Positions 8,298-16,093 of a DNA stretch of 64,000 nucleotides are shown in pieces; positions within the stretch are counted from its first letter, which is position 1; each line of letters starts with the position of its first letter. Location of the stretch: positions 1-64,000 of the IMG/VR virus record IMGVR_UViG_3300041405_000060; one strand, given 5' to 3'. The DNA comes from a virus. The translations under genes were made by a program, and so were the position numbers. The notes beneath the pieces were generated by a model. It was given only the letters and a program-made list of their open reading frames with translations, was not told the DNA's origin and made no database searches.

Positions 8298-8837
8298 ATG
8301 ATCACAACAGATCGTTTCCCGTATGACATGCCTTCTCGCGACGCGCTCGTAGAGCAGGTGAATCGAGACTTGAAACGGAGCTACAAACCGAATCAAGTCA
8401 GCTTTGAAGACATGTTCTTTGCCCCACTGCCTGCCATTCCAGGACGAACTTTTATTGAGATGACTAATCGCCTTACTGGGCTAAAAGAATTCTTCGTATA
8501 TCGTCGTTTGGATCTGGCACATGCAAAGGCGTTGGGTACGAGCACCCGAATCAAAATCGTAGGACTTCCTACACCAGCCAGTATCGCTAATGAAATCAAT
8601 CGAAGCCGTAAGATGTCTTTCGGACCAGATGACATTTCATTCTCGACAGTCGTTATCAATAACAAAGAAGAAACCTTCGTTTATCGCTTAAAAGCAATGA
8701 CCGGTAGTTACGCTTACTTTGGGGAAACCGACGTTATTGTCGAAGTGGTAGAAGCAAATCCATACACCCGTTACCTGGAAGATGGTGATCACCGGTTGAT
8801 GGAAACTGGCGCTATCCGAGAACTCGAACACGTCTGA
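8298..8837 (+). CDS. Two-repeat protein of unknown function upstream of endolysin
   Basis: A 179-residue protein with a GAGG ribosome site. It seems to be an internal duplication: residues 12-80 (PSRDALVEQVNRDLKRSYKPNQVSF...FVYRRL) and 91-150 (PTPASIANEINRSRKMSFGPDDISF...FVYRLK) align by eye, each a short helix followed by beta strands. I do not recognise a named family, though short duplicated modules of this kind occur in accessory virion proteins of large phages. It lies ten bases before the endolysin gene and is surely cotranscribed with it. No membrane segment or signal peptide is visible, which argues against a holin. Confidence 0.5.
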   Translation: MITTDRFPYDMPSRDALVEQVNRDLKRSYKPNQVSFEDMFFAPLPAIPGRTFIEMTNRLTGLKEFFVYRRLDLAHAKALGTSTRIKIVGLPTPASIANEINRSRKMSFGPDDISFSTVVINNKEETFVYRLKAMTGSYAYFGETDVIVEVVEANPYTRYLEDGDHRLMETGAIRELEHV

Positions 8838-8846
8838 GGAATAATC

Positions 8847-9623
8847 ATGGCTGCATTAAAGAAAGGCGCCACCGGCGAAGTAGTTCGCTCGTTGCAGGAA
8901 GCATTGGTACGTAAAGGCTACAAACTCACACCTGATGGACAGTTTGGTCAAGCTACGTATGACGCTGTGTATGCTTTCCAAAAAGCTACTAACCTGGCAG
9001 CAGACGGCATTGCTGGTAATGACACGCTTAATGCGTTGGCTATCAAACAAAGTTCTATCCTTGATAGCATTCCAATGCCTAAGGCTAATCGGTCACGCTC
9101 TGCAGCTATGCCGACCCTTGAGGCTGTTGGGAAAATTACAGGTATAAGTCCAGTCGTATTGGCAACCTTTGCATCGATCGAATCTAACTTCGATTACACG
9201 GTCAAGGCATCTACGTCTTCCGCTACAGGTTGGTTCCAACATCTGAACAAAACCTGGGATGACATCCTAGCGCAAACTAATGCGATGTATGGTCTTAAAG
9301 ACGATGCTGGTCGCAGTCTGCGTCTTGACCCTCGGGCTAATGCCTTGATGGGTGCCGAACTGCTTAAAGACAACGCTCGCATTCTCCGCAGTGCATTAGG
9401 GCGTGAACCGACTGATACGGAATTGTACGCTGCCCATTTCTTTGGCGCAGGCACTGCTAAGAAATTCCTGCTGGCTAATCCGTCGGCAATTGGTGCACAG
9501 TTGTTCCCACAACAAGCAGAAGCAAACGTCGGTATTTTCTACGCTCGTGATAAGAAGACTGCATTGACGGTCGGTGCAATCATGAAACTGTTCGAATCCA
9601 AAGTTGCCGCCCATCGGGGTTGA
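8847..9623 (+). CDS. Endolysin: peptidoglycan-binding domain plus lytic transglycosylase domain
   Basis: A 258-residue protein built like phiKZ gp144 (about 260 residues). Residues 5-65 form a peptidoglycan-binding domain (GATGEVVRSLQEALVRKGY, DGQFGQATYDAVYAFQ, DGIAGNDTLNAL). Residues 95-255 are an SLT/lysozyme-like catalytic domain with the acidic catalytic residue in FASIESNFDY (E112) and the ATGWFQ motif. No signal peptide is present, so release to the cell wall needs a holin. The catalytic domain is closely similar to the C-terminal part of the giant virion protein at 56018-63022 (shared GWFQ...TW, LRLDPR.NALMGAE, LY.AHF.G.GTA). It cleaves glycan strands at lysis. Confidence 0.9.
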   Translation: MAALKKGATGEVVRSLQEALVRKGYKLTPDGQFGQATYDAVYAFQKATNLAADGIAGNDTLNALAIKQSSILDSIPMPKANRSRSAAMPTLEAVGKITGISPVVLATFASIESNFDYTVKASTSSATGWFQHLNKTWDDILAQTNAMYGLKDDAGRSLRLDPRANALMGAELLKDNARILRSALGREPTDTELYAAHFFGAGTAKKFLLANPSAIGAQLFPQQAEANVGIFYARDKKTALTVGAIMKLFESKVAAHRG

Positions 9624-9651
9624 CAACTCTATGTAACAAAAGGATCTAGCC

Positions 9652-10245
9652 ATGGCTGACACTAGCGTACCAAACAAAAACATGATTTCTGGGTTTGACA
9701 CTTTGCTGAGTCTCAGCGGTGATGAATTCGTAGAAGTTGTTCGGCTACTGCCGGATGGTTCGTATAAGAACTATCGTACATTGGCTTCGAAACTCCGTGT
9801 AGGTAAAACTGCATTTGACTTGGCTGTTGATAATGGCTTTGTCGGAACTGAAGCGCAATGGCTTGCCTCATTGGTTGGCGAATCCGCTTACCAGACTGCT
9901 GTACGTGTAGGTGAATTCACAGGAACTGAAGCCGAATGGGTTCAAGCTCTTGATGCACTGTACAAACCAGATCCACTTAAAGTGGGTCAGGTTCTCACAG
10001 CAGACGAAAACGGTGTAGGTGTGTTTCAACAACTCACTCCTGCATCTGTAGGTTTGGAAAACGTCGATGATACTCCTGACGCTGACAAACCTGTGTCGGG
10101 TCCACAACAGACCGAGTTCTCTCGTTACCTGTTGCGTTCGCGCACAACTACCGAAGTGATGAAAGTGCTTCTGGCTCTTCCAGGCATTCGGTATACCAGC
10201 GATATGAAAGACATCATCTTTGATGAAGGTCGCGTAACGCCATAA
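9652..10245 (+). CDS. Short tail-fibre-like protein sharing the adaptor of the giant fibre
   Basis: A 197-residue protein with an AAAAGGA ribosome site. Residues 10-55 (MISGFDTLLSLSGDEFVEVV..PDGSYKNYR.L.SK) are nearly the same as the N-terminus of the 1421-residue fibre at 11011, so both probably attach to the same virion site. Two copies of the approximately 25-residue repeat follow (TAFDLAVDNGFVGTEAQWL and SAYQTAVRVGEFTGTEAEWV). The rest has a PASVGLENVDDTPDADKPVS segment typical of fibre 'needle' regions (VGLxNVDNTxDxDKPVS). I infer a short fibre or connector subunit. Confidence 0.72.
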   Translation: MADTSVPNKNMISGFDTLLSLSGDEFVEVVRLLPDGSYKNYRTLASKLRVGKTAFDLAVDNGFVGTEAQWLASLVGESAYQTAVRVGEFTGTEAEWVQALDALYKPDPLKVGQVLTADENGVGVFQQLTPASVGLENVDDTPDADKPVSGPQQTEFSRYLLRSRTTTEVMKVLLALPGIRYTSDMKDIIFDEGRVTP

Positions 10246-10274
10246 GCAATACATTTCCATAGAAGGAACTAACA

Positions 10275-10880
10275 ATGATCATTCAACTAAAACGTGGCAC
10301 TACTGCACAAGCTGCTGCTTGGGTAGGCGCTGAAGGCTCGCTCTTCGTTGACCTAACCGCTAAGCTCGTTTACGTGCATGATGGTGTCACTGCTGGTGGT
10401 TCTCTGGTCGGTGGTTTAAGTACCGCTGCTGTGAACCAATTGATCGATGATAAATTGGCAACTTTCGAAGTTGCTGTTGCTGACGTTACAGGATTAACTG
10501 AAGCACTTGCCGATACGCTGAAAACTGCGGACATCGGTACCAAGGTCGCAACACTGACTGCTGGTAAAATTCCAGTAGGCGAAATCCCAGCTATCCCTAC
10601 TAGTGGTGTAACTGGTTTAGACGACGCATTAACAGCTAAGCTTGACGCTGATGAAGTAGGTACCTCGGTAGCTTCTTTGGTTGGCGGTAAAGTTCCAGCT
10701 GGTCAACTGCCTGATCCAGTTGCTGTTCCAGTAAAAGCTACTGGTGCAGAACTGATCGCTGGTACTGACGATGCTAAGTTCGCCACAGCTGCAGCCATGC
10801 TTGCTCTCTTAACCGACATTGGTTTTACCAAAGACGGCAATGGAGATTGGAAGCTGGATGCTGGTGTTGTAGCCGCTTAA
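10275..10880 (+). CDS. Tail-fibre/tropism-determinant-like protein
   Basis: A 201-residue protein with an AAGGA ribosome site. The N-terminus (IQLKRGTTAQAAAWVGAEGSLFVDLTAKLVYVHDGVTAGG) matches the small beta domain that begins many phage fibres and the Bordetella phage tropism determinant: KRGTTAQ, a Gly-Glu turn, and a D-G-x-T-x-GG end. The remainder is Ala/Val/Thr-rich and repetitive (VASLVGGKVPAGQLPD; VATLTAGKIPVGEIPA), as in a trimeric shaft. It ends directly before a strong terminator, closing the endolysin-fibre transcription unit. Confidence 0.68.
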   Translation: MIIQLKRGTTAQAAAWVGAEGSLFVDLTAKLVYVHDGVTAGGSLVGGLSTAAVNQLIDDKLATFEVAVADVTGLTEALADTLKTADIGTKVATLTAGKIPVGEIPAIPTSGVTGLDDALTAKLDADEVGTSVASLVGGKVPAGQLPDPVAVPVKATGAELIAGTDDAKFATAAAMLALLTDIGFTKDGNGDWKLDAGVVAA

Positions 10881-10888
10881 AAACATTC

Positions 10889-10911
10889 GGGAACCTTCGG
10901 GTTCCCTTATG
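10889..10911 (+). terminator. TTCG-loop hairpin terminator followed by TATG
   Basis: GGGAACC-TTCG-GGTTCCC, a perfect 7-bp stem capped by a stable UUCG loop, followed by TTATG (TATG at 10908-10911). CATT sits four bases before the stem. It ends the unit with the lysis and short-fibre genes. Confidence 0.85.
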
Positions 10912-10937
10912 CCGTCTCAGTATTTTTTAACCTACTG

Positions 10938-10941
10938 TATG
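10938..10941 (+). promoter_or_regulatory. TATG motif in the leader of the giant fibre gene (possible late promoter)
   Basis: TATG lies in the 130-base AT-rich gap between the terminator at 10889 and the fibre gene at 11011. A short TATG motif has, as I recall, been described at phiKZ late transcription starts. Four bases alone are weak evidence. An isolated promoter here would make sense for a highly expressed late structural gene. Confidence 0.3.
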
Positions 10942-11010
10942 AGTCTTATTTAAGTTTTAGTAAGACGACCGGTTGATTTTACTAAGGCTCTCTTTAAAGG
11001 AAACATCGCG

Positions 11011-14000
11011 ATGGCAGAGTCAGATAAGAAAGGTATGATCTCGGGGATGGACTCACTACTGACTATCAGTGGTGAAGAATTCCTGGAAGTTATCCGCATG
11101 GAAACAGATGGTTCTTACAAGAACTATCGTCTGTTAGTTTCCAAGATCCGCAATAACGCAGGTCTATCCGCTTACGAGATCGCTGTCCAGAACGGCTTCG
11201 TGGGCACTGTAGACGAATGGTTGGCATCCCTCGAAGGTAAGTCAGCTTATCAGATCGCTGTTGAGCTTGGGTTCGTTGGTGATGAGGTAGCATTCATTGC
11301 ATCTCTCAAAGGCCCTAAAGGTGAAGACGGTGGTCCAGGCAAGTCGATCTACGACATTGCACTCGATACCGGTTTTGTTGGTACCGAAGCAGACTTCTTG
11401 AAAACCCTAGTGGGTAAGTCTGCATATCAAACTGCACTGGACAATGGCTTTGTTGGTACTGAGGACGAATGGCTCCTTTCCATCAAAGGCGAAAAGGGCG
11501 ACACCGGTATTGACGGTGAGATTGGCCCTGATGGTAAATCCGCTTTCGAAGTATGGCAGGCAATTCCTGCTAACGTCGATAAGACAATGGATGATTACCT
11601 AGAAGCAATCAAAGGTGCTACTGGTGAATCCGCATATGAAGCCGCTCTCGCGAATGGTTTCGTAGGTACAGAAGCAGAGTTCCTGGTTTCCCTGGAAGGT
11701 AAGTCAGCGTATGAGGTTGCTAAAGAAGCAGACCCAACGATTGTTGACGAAGCCTCCTGGTTGAAATCGCTTGAAGGTAAGAACGCCTTCGAAGTAGCTA
11801 AGGCTGCTGGCTTCACTGGTACAGAAGTAGAATGGCTAGCCTCGTTGAAAGGCCAGTCTTCTTACCAATTGTGGCTCGCTGCAGGTAATACTGGTTCTGA
11901 AGCACAGTTCCTCGAATCTCTAGAAGGTTCTGATGGTACTAACGGTACAGACGGCAATGATGGTGCAGCAGGTAAGTCTGCGTACGAACTGGCCGTTGCT
12001 GCTGGCTACGTTGGTTCTCAAGCTCAGTGGCTAGAATCTCTGAAAGGCATTGATGGAAAATCAGCTTATGAAGTTGCTGTTGATGGCGGGTTCGTAGGTA
12101 CTGAGACGCAATGGCTTGCTTCGCTGAAGGGTACTGGTGGTGAATCTGCTTATGACCTCTGGCTTACCCAACCGGGTAATGCTGGTAAGACCGAAGCGGA
12201 GTTCTTAGCATCTCTTAAAGGTGTTAAGGGTGAAGACGGTATCAATGGCGTTGATGGCGTAAACGGTAAGTCTGCCTATGAAGTAGCCGTAGCCGGTGGC
12301 TTTGTTGGTGATGAAGCTACTTGGTTGGCATCGCTGAAAGGCGACAAAGGTGAGATGGGTCAAGGCATTAATGTCATTGACACTATTTCCCAAGAGCAGT
12401 TTCAAGAGATTATCGATCTAAACGAATCCCTGGTGGGTGATGCCTATCTAGTTGATACTTTCCTGCATGTCTGGAACGGTACGATTTGGGTTAAGTCGAA
12501 TTCGATCCAAGGTCCTGAAGGTCGTGGTCTGAACTATCTGGGTCAATGGCCTGATGTTTCGGAACTTCCACTAGACGTCAACTTCAAAGCTGGTGATACT
12601 TACGTATGGCGCAGCTCGTTGTGGACTCTGGTTGAACAACCTACTCGTAAGTGGGTAGACATCGGTGTTCCTGGTCCTGTTGGTAAGTCTGTTTATCAGA
12701 CCTGGTTGGATCAAGGTAACGTAGGTACCGAGGCACAGTTCTTAGAAGCTATGCGTGGTCCTAAAGGTGAAGACGGTACCGATGGTATTAACGGCACGAA
12801 TGGTACTGATGGCAACATCGGTCCTGACGGTAAGTCGGCTTACGAAGTGGCAGTTGCTGCTGGTTTCGTGGGTACAGAAGTTCAATGGCTGGCTTCTCTG
12901 AAAGGAGATACTGGTGAGAAAGGTGATCCTGCCCTGGCATTCGAAATCAAAGGTCGTCTGACTGATGTATCGGAACTCCCACGCCCAGGTAACCCAGTTG
13001 AAGCTTACTACGTTAATCGTGACCTCTACATCTGGATCGTTGATGAAACCACTCCAGCTAACTCTGACTACGTAAACTTCGGTTCTCTGAATGGTGCTTC
13101 GGCATACGAGACTGCTGTTGAACTAGGTTTTGTTGGTACTGAGGCACAATGGATCGCATCTTTGCATGGGACCGATGGTACTAACGGTACCGACGGGGTT
13201 GATGGTAAGGATGGTCGTAATCTGCAAGTCAATGGTAGCCAAGCTAACCTGGCTGCAATTCAGGCTCTTCCAGATCCAGTTGACCAAGATGCATGGGTAG
13301 CACTCGATACGGGTCACCTGCACATCTACGTTACCGATGCTTACATCGATGCTGGTCCTTTCCGTGGCGCGGATGGTACTAATGGTAAGTCCGCTTATCA
13401 GGTAGCAGTTGATGCTGGCTTCGTAGGTAACGAAGCTGCGTGGTTGGCATCCCTCAAGGGTACAGATGGGGTTGATGGTACAAACGGCACCGAGGGTAAA
13501 TCGGCTTATCAAACTTACTTGGAACTCCCAGGTAACGCAGGTAAGACTGAGGCTGAATTCATCGCTTCGCTGAAAGGCGCAGATGGTCAAGACGGCACCA
13601 ACGGGACGAATGGTACTGATGGCCGTAACGTCACCGTACTTGGTTCTAAGGCAGATCTTGCTGCTATCCAAGCTCTCCCAACTCCTGCACAACAGGATGC
13701 GTGGACTTCCCTTGCTGATAGCCACCTGTACATGTACATCGGTACAGCTTGGGTTGACCTCGGTCAGTTCAAAGGTGACAAGGGTGATGTTGGTGGTGTA
13801 GGTCCTGATGGTAAGCAAGGTGTTAGTATTAACATCAAAGGTGAAGTAGCTCTGCTTGCAGATCTGCCAGTACCTGGTACGCTGGAAGAAGGCGATGCTT
13901 ACTATGTTCAGGAAGACGGTAAACTTTACCAAGTGAATGATGCTGGTGTTTATAACCCAGGTATCTACATTCGTGGTGAGCAAGGTGAAGACGGTATTCA

Positions 14001-15276
14001 AGGTATTGAAGGTCCGGCTGGTAAGTCGATCTCGATCCTAGGTTCCTACGCTACTGAAGCTGCTCTGATCGCCGCCCATCCTACTGGTAACCCAGGTGAT
14101 GGCTACTTGGTCGGTTCTGATCTCTATCTGTACGGCGTCAACCCTGTTGGTGGTGCTACAGAGTGGTTCAATGCTGGTCCTGTACGTGGCCCTGTTGGTC
14201 CAGAAGGTCCTATCGGTAAAACTGGTCTGAAAGGTAACACCGGTAATACTGGTGAGCGTGGTTCTCTGTGGCTGGTTCTGCCTAACGGCGTATCCGAACC
14301 TACTCCAGACTACGGTCGTGCTGGTGATTGGGCTGTTAACAACACATTCGATACGTTCTACAAAGATCCGTCGAGTGGTTGGTTGCAGATGGGTCGTCTG
14401 GTTGCTGGTGATGTAAACTCACCTCTGCCTAACCTCGGTAAAGTTGTACGTCTGGGTAATACTTGGGTACCGCTGCCAGTTGATGAAGTTCCGTCCCTCG
14501 AAAGCGGGAAGGTATACGGTCGTCAACTGAAAGCCGGTGAAACTACGATTGGTGAATGGGTAGAGATTCAGTTCCCTGTTACAATCGCCGAACCAACTGA
14601 TGATAACAAAGTCTACGGACGTCGTCGTGCAGTTGGTCAACCTGTTGGTACTTGGGTTGAGATCGTAATCCCATCGACTATCGCTGACCTGTCTACTAAG
14701 GACAACAAGAACTACGTTCGTGTATACGAAACGGCAGATTCTGCTCCTAAGTGGAAAGAATTGGTGATCCCTGCTTCGGGTATCAGTGAAGCTCCGACCA
14801 CCGCTGGTAAAACCTACCTGCGTTCTGGTCAGAATGCTAACTGGGTCGAATACACCGGTATCAGTGCACCAGCCGATGCGAAGAAGTATCTGCGTACTGC
14901 TACTGACTGGGTTGCTTTCGATAGCTACGACGTAGCCTCGGTTGCTGTTTCGGCAGCTACTGCTACACAAGTGTTCAATGCCGCTACAACTCAGTTGCTG
15001 GACATCACGAACACTGCAGGTGCTGTCGCTAAGACAATCAACTTCACTAACCTGCCTGCTGCTAACCGCACTACTACCTTGGTTCTCTTGGTACGTGGTT
15101 CGACTGCAGCAATCAGCTTCCAAATCAACGGTGTGGCTGTAACGGCTGCAAACTTGATCTGGAACGGTGGTGTTGCTCCGACCTATCAGGCTGGTATTAA
15201 CGTCGTAACCTTCTTGGTTGTCGGTGGTGCTTCTCCAGTACTGATCGGTGCCGTAGGTGCTCAGACTGCTGCGTAA
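11011..15276 (+). CDS. Giant repetitive tail-fibre protein (1421 residues)
   Basis: The N-terminus (MISGMDSLLTISGEEFLEVIR..DGSYKNYR) is the adaptor shared with the short fibre at 9652. Residues about 50-860 hold 18 copies of a repeat of the form KSAYEVAVxxGFVGTExxWLASLKG, joined by collagen-like Gly-x-y linkers (DGTNGTDGND, KGEKGDTG). Interspersed are small beta modules ending in a Trp/Tyr strand (LDTGHLHIYV, ADSHLYMYI, RDLYIWIV, GSDLYLYG). Residues 1130-1290 carry repeated VYGRxxxxGxxxGxWVEI modules, and the last 130 residues are a hydrophobic Ala/Thr-rich tip. This indicates a long flexible trimeric fibre. The repeats may vary in number by recombination because the DNA is also repetitive. 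Confidence 0.85.
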   Translation: MAESDKKGMISGMDSLLTISGEEFLEVIRMETDGSYKNYRLLVSKIRNNAGLSAYEIAVQNGFVGTVDEWLASLEGKSAYQIAVELGFVGDEVAFIASLKGPKGEDGGPGKSIYDIALDTGFVGTEADFLKTLVGKSAYQTALDNGFVGTEDEWLLSIKGEKGDTGIDGEIGPDGKSAFEVWQAIPANVDKTMDDYLEAIKGATGESAYEAALANGFVGTEAEFLVSLEGKSAYEVAKEADPTIVDEASWLKSLEGKNAFEVAKAAGFTGTEVEWLASLKGQSSYQLWLAAGNTGSEAQFLESLEGSDGTNGTDGNDGAAGKSAYELAVAAGYVGSQAQWLESLKGIDGKSAYEVAVDGGFVGTETQWLASLKGTGGESAYDLWLTQPGNAGKTEAEFLASLKGVKGEDGINGVDGVNGKSAYEVAVAGGFVGDEATWLASLKGDKGEMGQGINVIDTISQEQFQEIIDLNESLVGDAYLVDTFLHVWNGTIWVKSNSIQGPEGRGLNYLGQWPDVSELPLDVNFKAGDTYVWRSSLWTLVEQPTRKWVDIGVPGPVGKSVYQTWLDQGNVGTEAQFLEAMRGPKGEDGTDGINGTNGTDGNIGPDGKSAYEVAVAAGFVGTEVQWLASLKGDTGEKGDPALAFEIKGRLTDVSELPRPGNPVEAYYVNRDLYIWIVDETTPANSDYVNFGSLNGASAYETAVELGFVGTEAQWIASLHGTDGTNGTDGVDGKDGRNLQVNGSQANLAAIQALPDPVDQDAWVALDTGHLHIYVTDAYIDAGPFRGADGTNGKSAYQVAVDAGFVGNEAAWLASLKGTDGVDGTNGTEGKSAYQTYLELPGNAGKTEAEFIASLKGADGQDGTNGTNGTDGRNVTVLGSKADLAAIQALPTPAQQDAWTSLADSHLYMYIGTAWVDLGQFKGDKGDVGGVGPDGKQGVSINIKGEVALLADLPVPGTLEEGDAYYVQEDGKLYQVNDAGVYNPGIYIRGEQGEDGIQGIEGPAGKSISILGSYATEAALIAAHPTGNPGDGYLVGSDLYLYGVNPVGGATEWFNAGPVRGPVGPEGPIGKTGLKGNTGNTGERGSLWLVLPNGVSEPTPDYGRAGDWAVNNTFDTFYKDPSSGWLQMGRLVAGDVNSPLPNLGKVVRLGNTWVPLPVDEVPSLESGKVYGRQLKAGETTIGEWVEIQFPVTIAEPTDDNKVYGRRRAVGQPVGTWVEIVIPSTIADLSTKDNKNYVRVYETADSAPKWKELVIPASGISEAPTTAGKTYLRSGQNANWVEYTGISAPADAKKYLRTATDWVAFDSYDVASVAVSAATATQVFNAATTQLLDITNTAGAVAKTINFTNLPAANRTTTLVLLVRGSTAAISFQINGVAVTAANLIWNGGVAPTYQAGINVVTFLVVGGASPVLIGAVGAQTAA
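11158..13578 (+). repeat. Array of 18 diverged ~75-bp coding repeats inside the giant fibre gene
   Basis: The consensus unit encodes K-S-A-Y-E-x-A-x-x-x-G-F-V-G-T-E-x-x-W-L-x-S-L-K-G. Copies begin with GGTAAGTC(T/C/G)GC(T/A)TA and are spaced irregularly by collagen-like linkers (GGTACTGATGGC-type) and larger beta modules. Some copies are degenerate (SAFEVWQAIPANVDKTMDDYL, SAYEVAKEADPTIVDEASWL). Two further copies are found in the short fibre gene at 9652. The array is coding, in frame throughout, and not a CRISPR. Confidence 0.85.
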
Positions 15277-15287
15277 CCTTACATAAT

Positions 15288-15312
15288 GGCTCTCCTCAGG
15301 GAGAGCCCTATG
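15288..15312 (+). terminator. Hairpin terminator framed by CATA and TATG
   Basis: GGCTCTCC-TCAG-GGAGAGCC, a perfect 8-bp stem. CATA (15282-15285) precedes it by two bases and TATG (15309-15312) follows after one base. A second TATG lies at 15320-15323, about 27 bases before the next start codon. Confidence 0.82.
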
Positions 15313-15349
15313 TTGATTGTATGAACCATCTACACCCAAAGGAATTCAC

Positions 15350-16021
15350 ATGACTACTGTCAACCGTACTACCCGACTGATCTGCTCCGACACTGGTGAA
15401 TACCCACTGTATTTGTCTGATCTGTCTACTCGTGTCACTGGCACGATTTTTCCATCTGTTATCGACTCTGACGACCTGTTTGATTTTGGTTATGAAGTTG
15501 TTCTGGACGTATCTGTTCCACAAGCAGATATTGTTATTGAAGGCAAACCAGAACTGCGTGACGGTAATTGGTATCGCACCTATGATGCACGTAGTTACAG
15601 CGAAGCCGAAGTAATGGCTAATCTGGCAACTGCTAAGGCCGGACTGTTAGCACAAATCGAATCGTTCCGTATTGCACAGTTCGATAAGGGGTTTCCTTAC
15701 GATTTTGGTGGCAACACTTACCACGTTCAAATCCGTACCACCGATCGACAGAATATCAGTTCTATTCGTGTAATTGCCAAAGAAGCAATTGAAGCTGGTA
15801 AAGAACTCCCTGTCGCTTTCCGTGTGTATGAAAACGTTACCGTTAACCTAACAGCGGAAGAGTTTGTTACTCTGGCTGATACCACCTTCCTACGTGTTAC
15901 GGAAGGTTATCAAGTTGCTTGGGTACTGAAAGATCAAATCGCACAAGCAACCACACTTGCAGAACTTCCAACTATCCCTGAAGAAATGTTCAGTTCGGTA
16001 GAAAGCTTCCGTCAAGCATAA
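15350..16021 (+). CDS. DUF4376-like protein, tail-fibre assembly candidate
   Basis: A 223-residue protein. The ATG at 15350 has AAAGGA seven bases upstream and is preferred to a TTG at 15317. The second half follows the pattern of DUF4376 proteins encoded next to phage tail fibres: a helix (EAEVMANLATAKAGLLAQIESFR), GFPYDFGGNTYHVQIRTTDR, a helix, then FRVYENVTVNLTAEEFVTLAD and a final helix with LKDQIAQATTLAEL. In many phages such genes follow the fibre gene directly, as here, and are thought to help fibre folding or form part of the tip. The N-terminal 90 residues are unlike the family core. It is flanked by terminators on both sides, so it forms its own unit. Confidence 0.65.
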   Translation: MTTVNRTTRLICSDTGEYPLYLSDLSTRVTGTIFPSVIDSDDLFDFGYEVVLDVSVPQADIVIEGKPELRDGNWYRTYDARSYSEAEVMANLATAKAGLLAQIESFRIAQFDKGFPYDFGGNTYHVQIRTTDRQNISSIRVIAKEAIEAGKELPVAFRVYENVTVNLTAEEFVTLADTTFLRVTEGYQVAWVLKDQIAQATTLAELPTIPEEMFSSVESFRQA

Positions 16022-16031
16022 ACAGCATAAT

Positions 16032-16056
16032 GGCTACCCTTCGGGGTAGCCCTATG
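16032..16056 (+). terminator. Hairpin terminator framed by CATA and TATG
   Basis: GGCTACCC-TTCG-GGGTAGCC, an 8-bp stem with a UUCG loop. CATA at 16026-16029 and TATG at 16053-16056 frame it; another TATG is at 16064-16067. The 20-base core is identical to the hairpin at 46143-46162. Confidence 0.85.
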
Positions 16057-16067
16057 TTTATTTTATG
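16053..16067 (+). promoter_or_regulatory. Paired TATG motifs upstream of the four-adhesin operon (possible late promoter)
   Basis: Two TATG motifs (16053 and 16064) lie in the short AT-rich leader before the ATG at 16094. Because the preceding gene is closed by a hairpin, the four downstream genes need their own promoter, and this leader is the only space for one. Assignment to the motif itself is inference. Confidence 0.35.
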
Positions 16068-16093
16068 TATTTCATTCAACCGGAGAAAAAACT

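Noticed and set aside
11158-13578. Regularly recurring GGTAAGTC-type DNA repeats, CRISPR-like at first sight
   Set aside because: The repeats are in frame, diverged, irregularly spaced and encode the fibre repeat; no identical direct repeats with unique spacers are present.
13123-14001. 292-codon minus-strand frame in the giant fibre gene
   Set aside because: Antisense shadow of the repeats; no ribosome site or domain.
14419-15339. 306-codon minus-strand frame at the end of the giant fibre gene
   Set aside because: It is antisense to a repetitive coding region and shows the low-complexity residue bias of a mirror frame.
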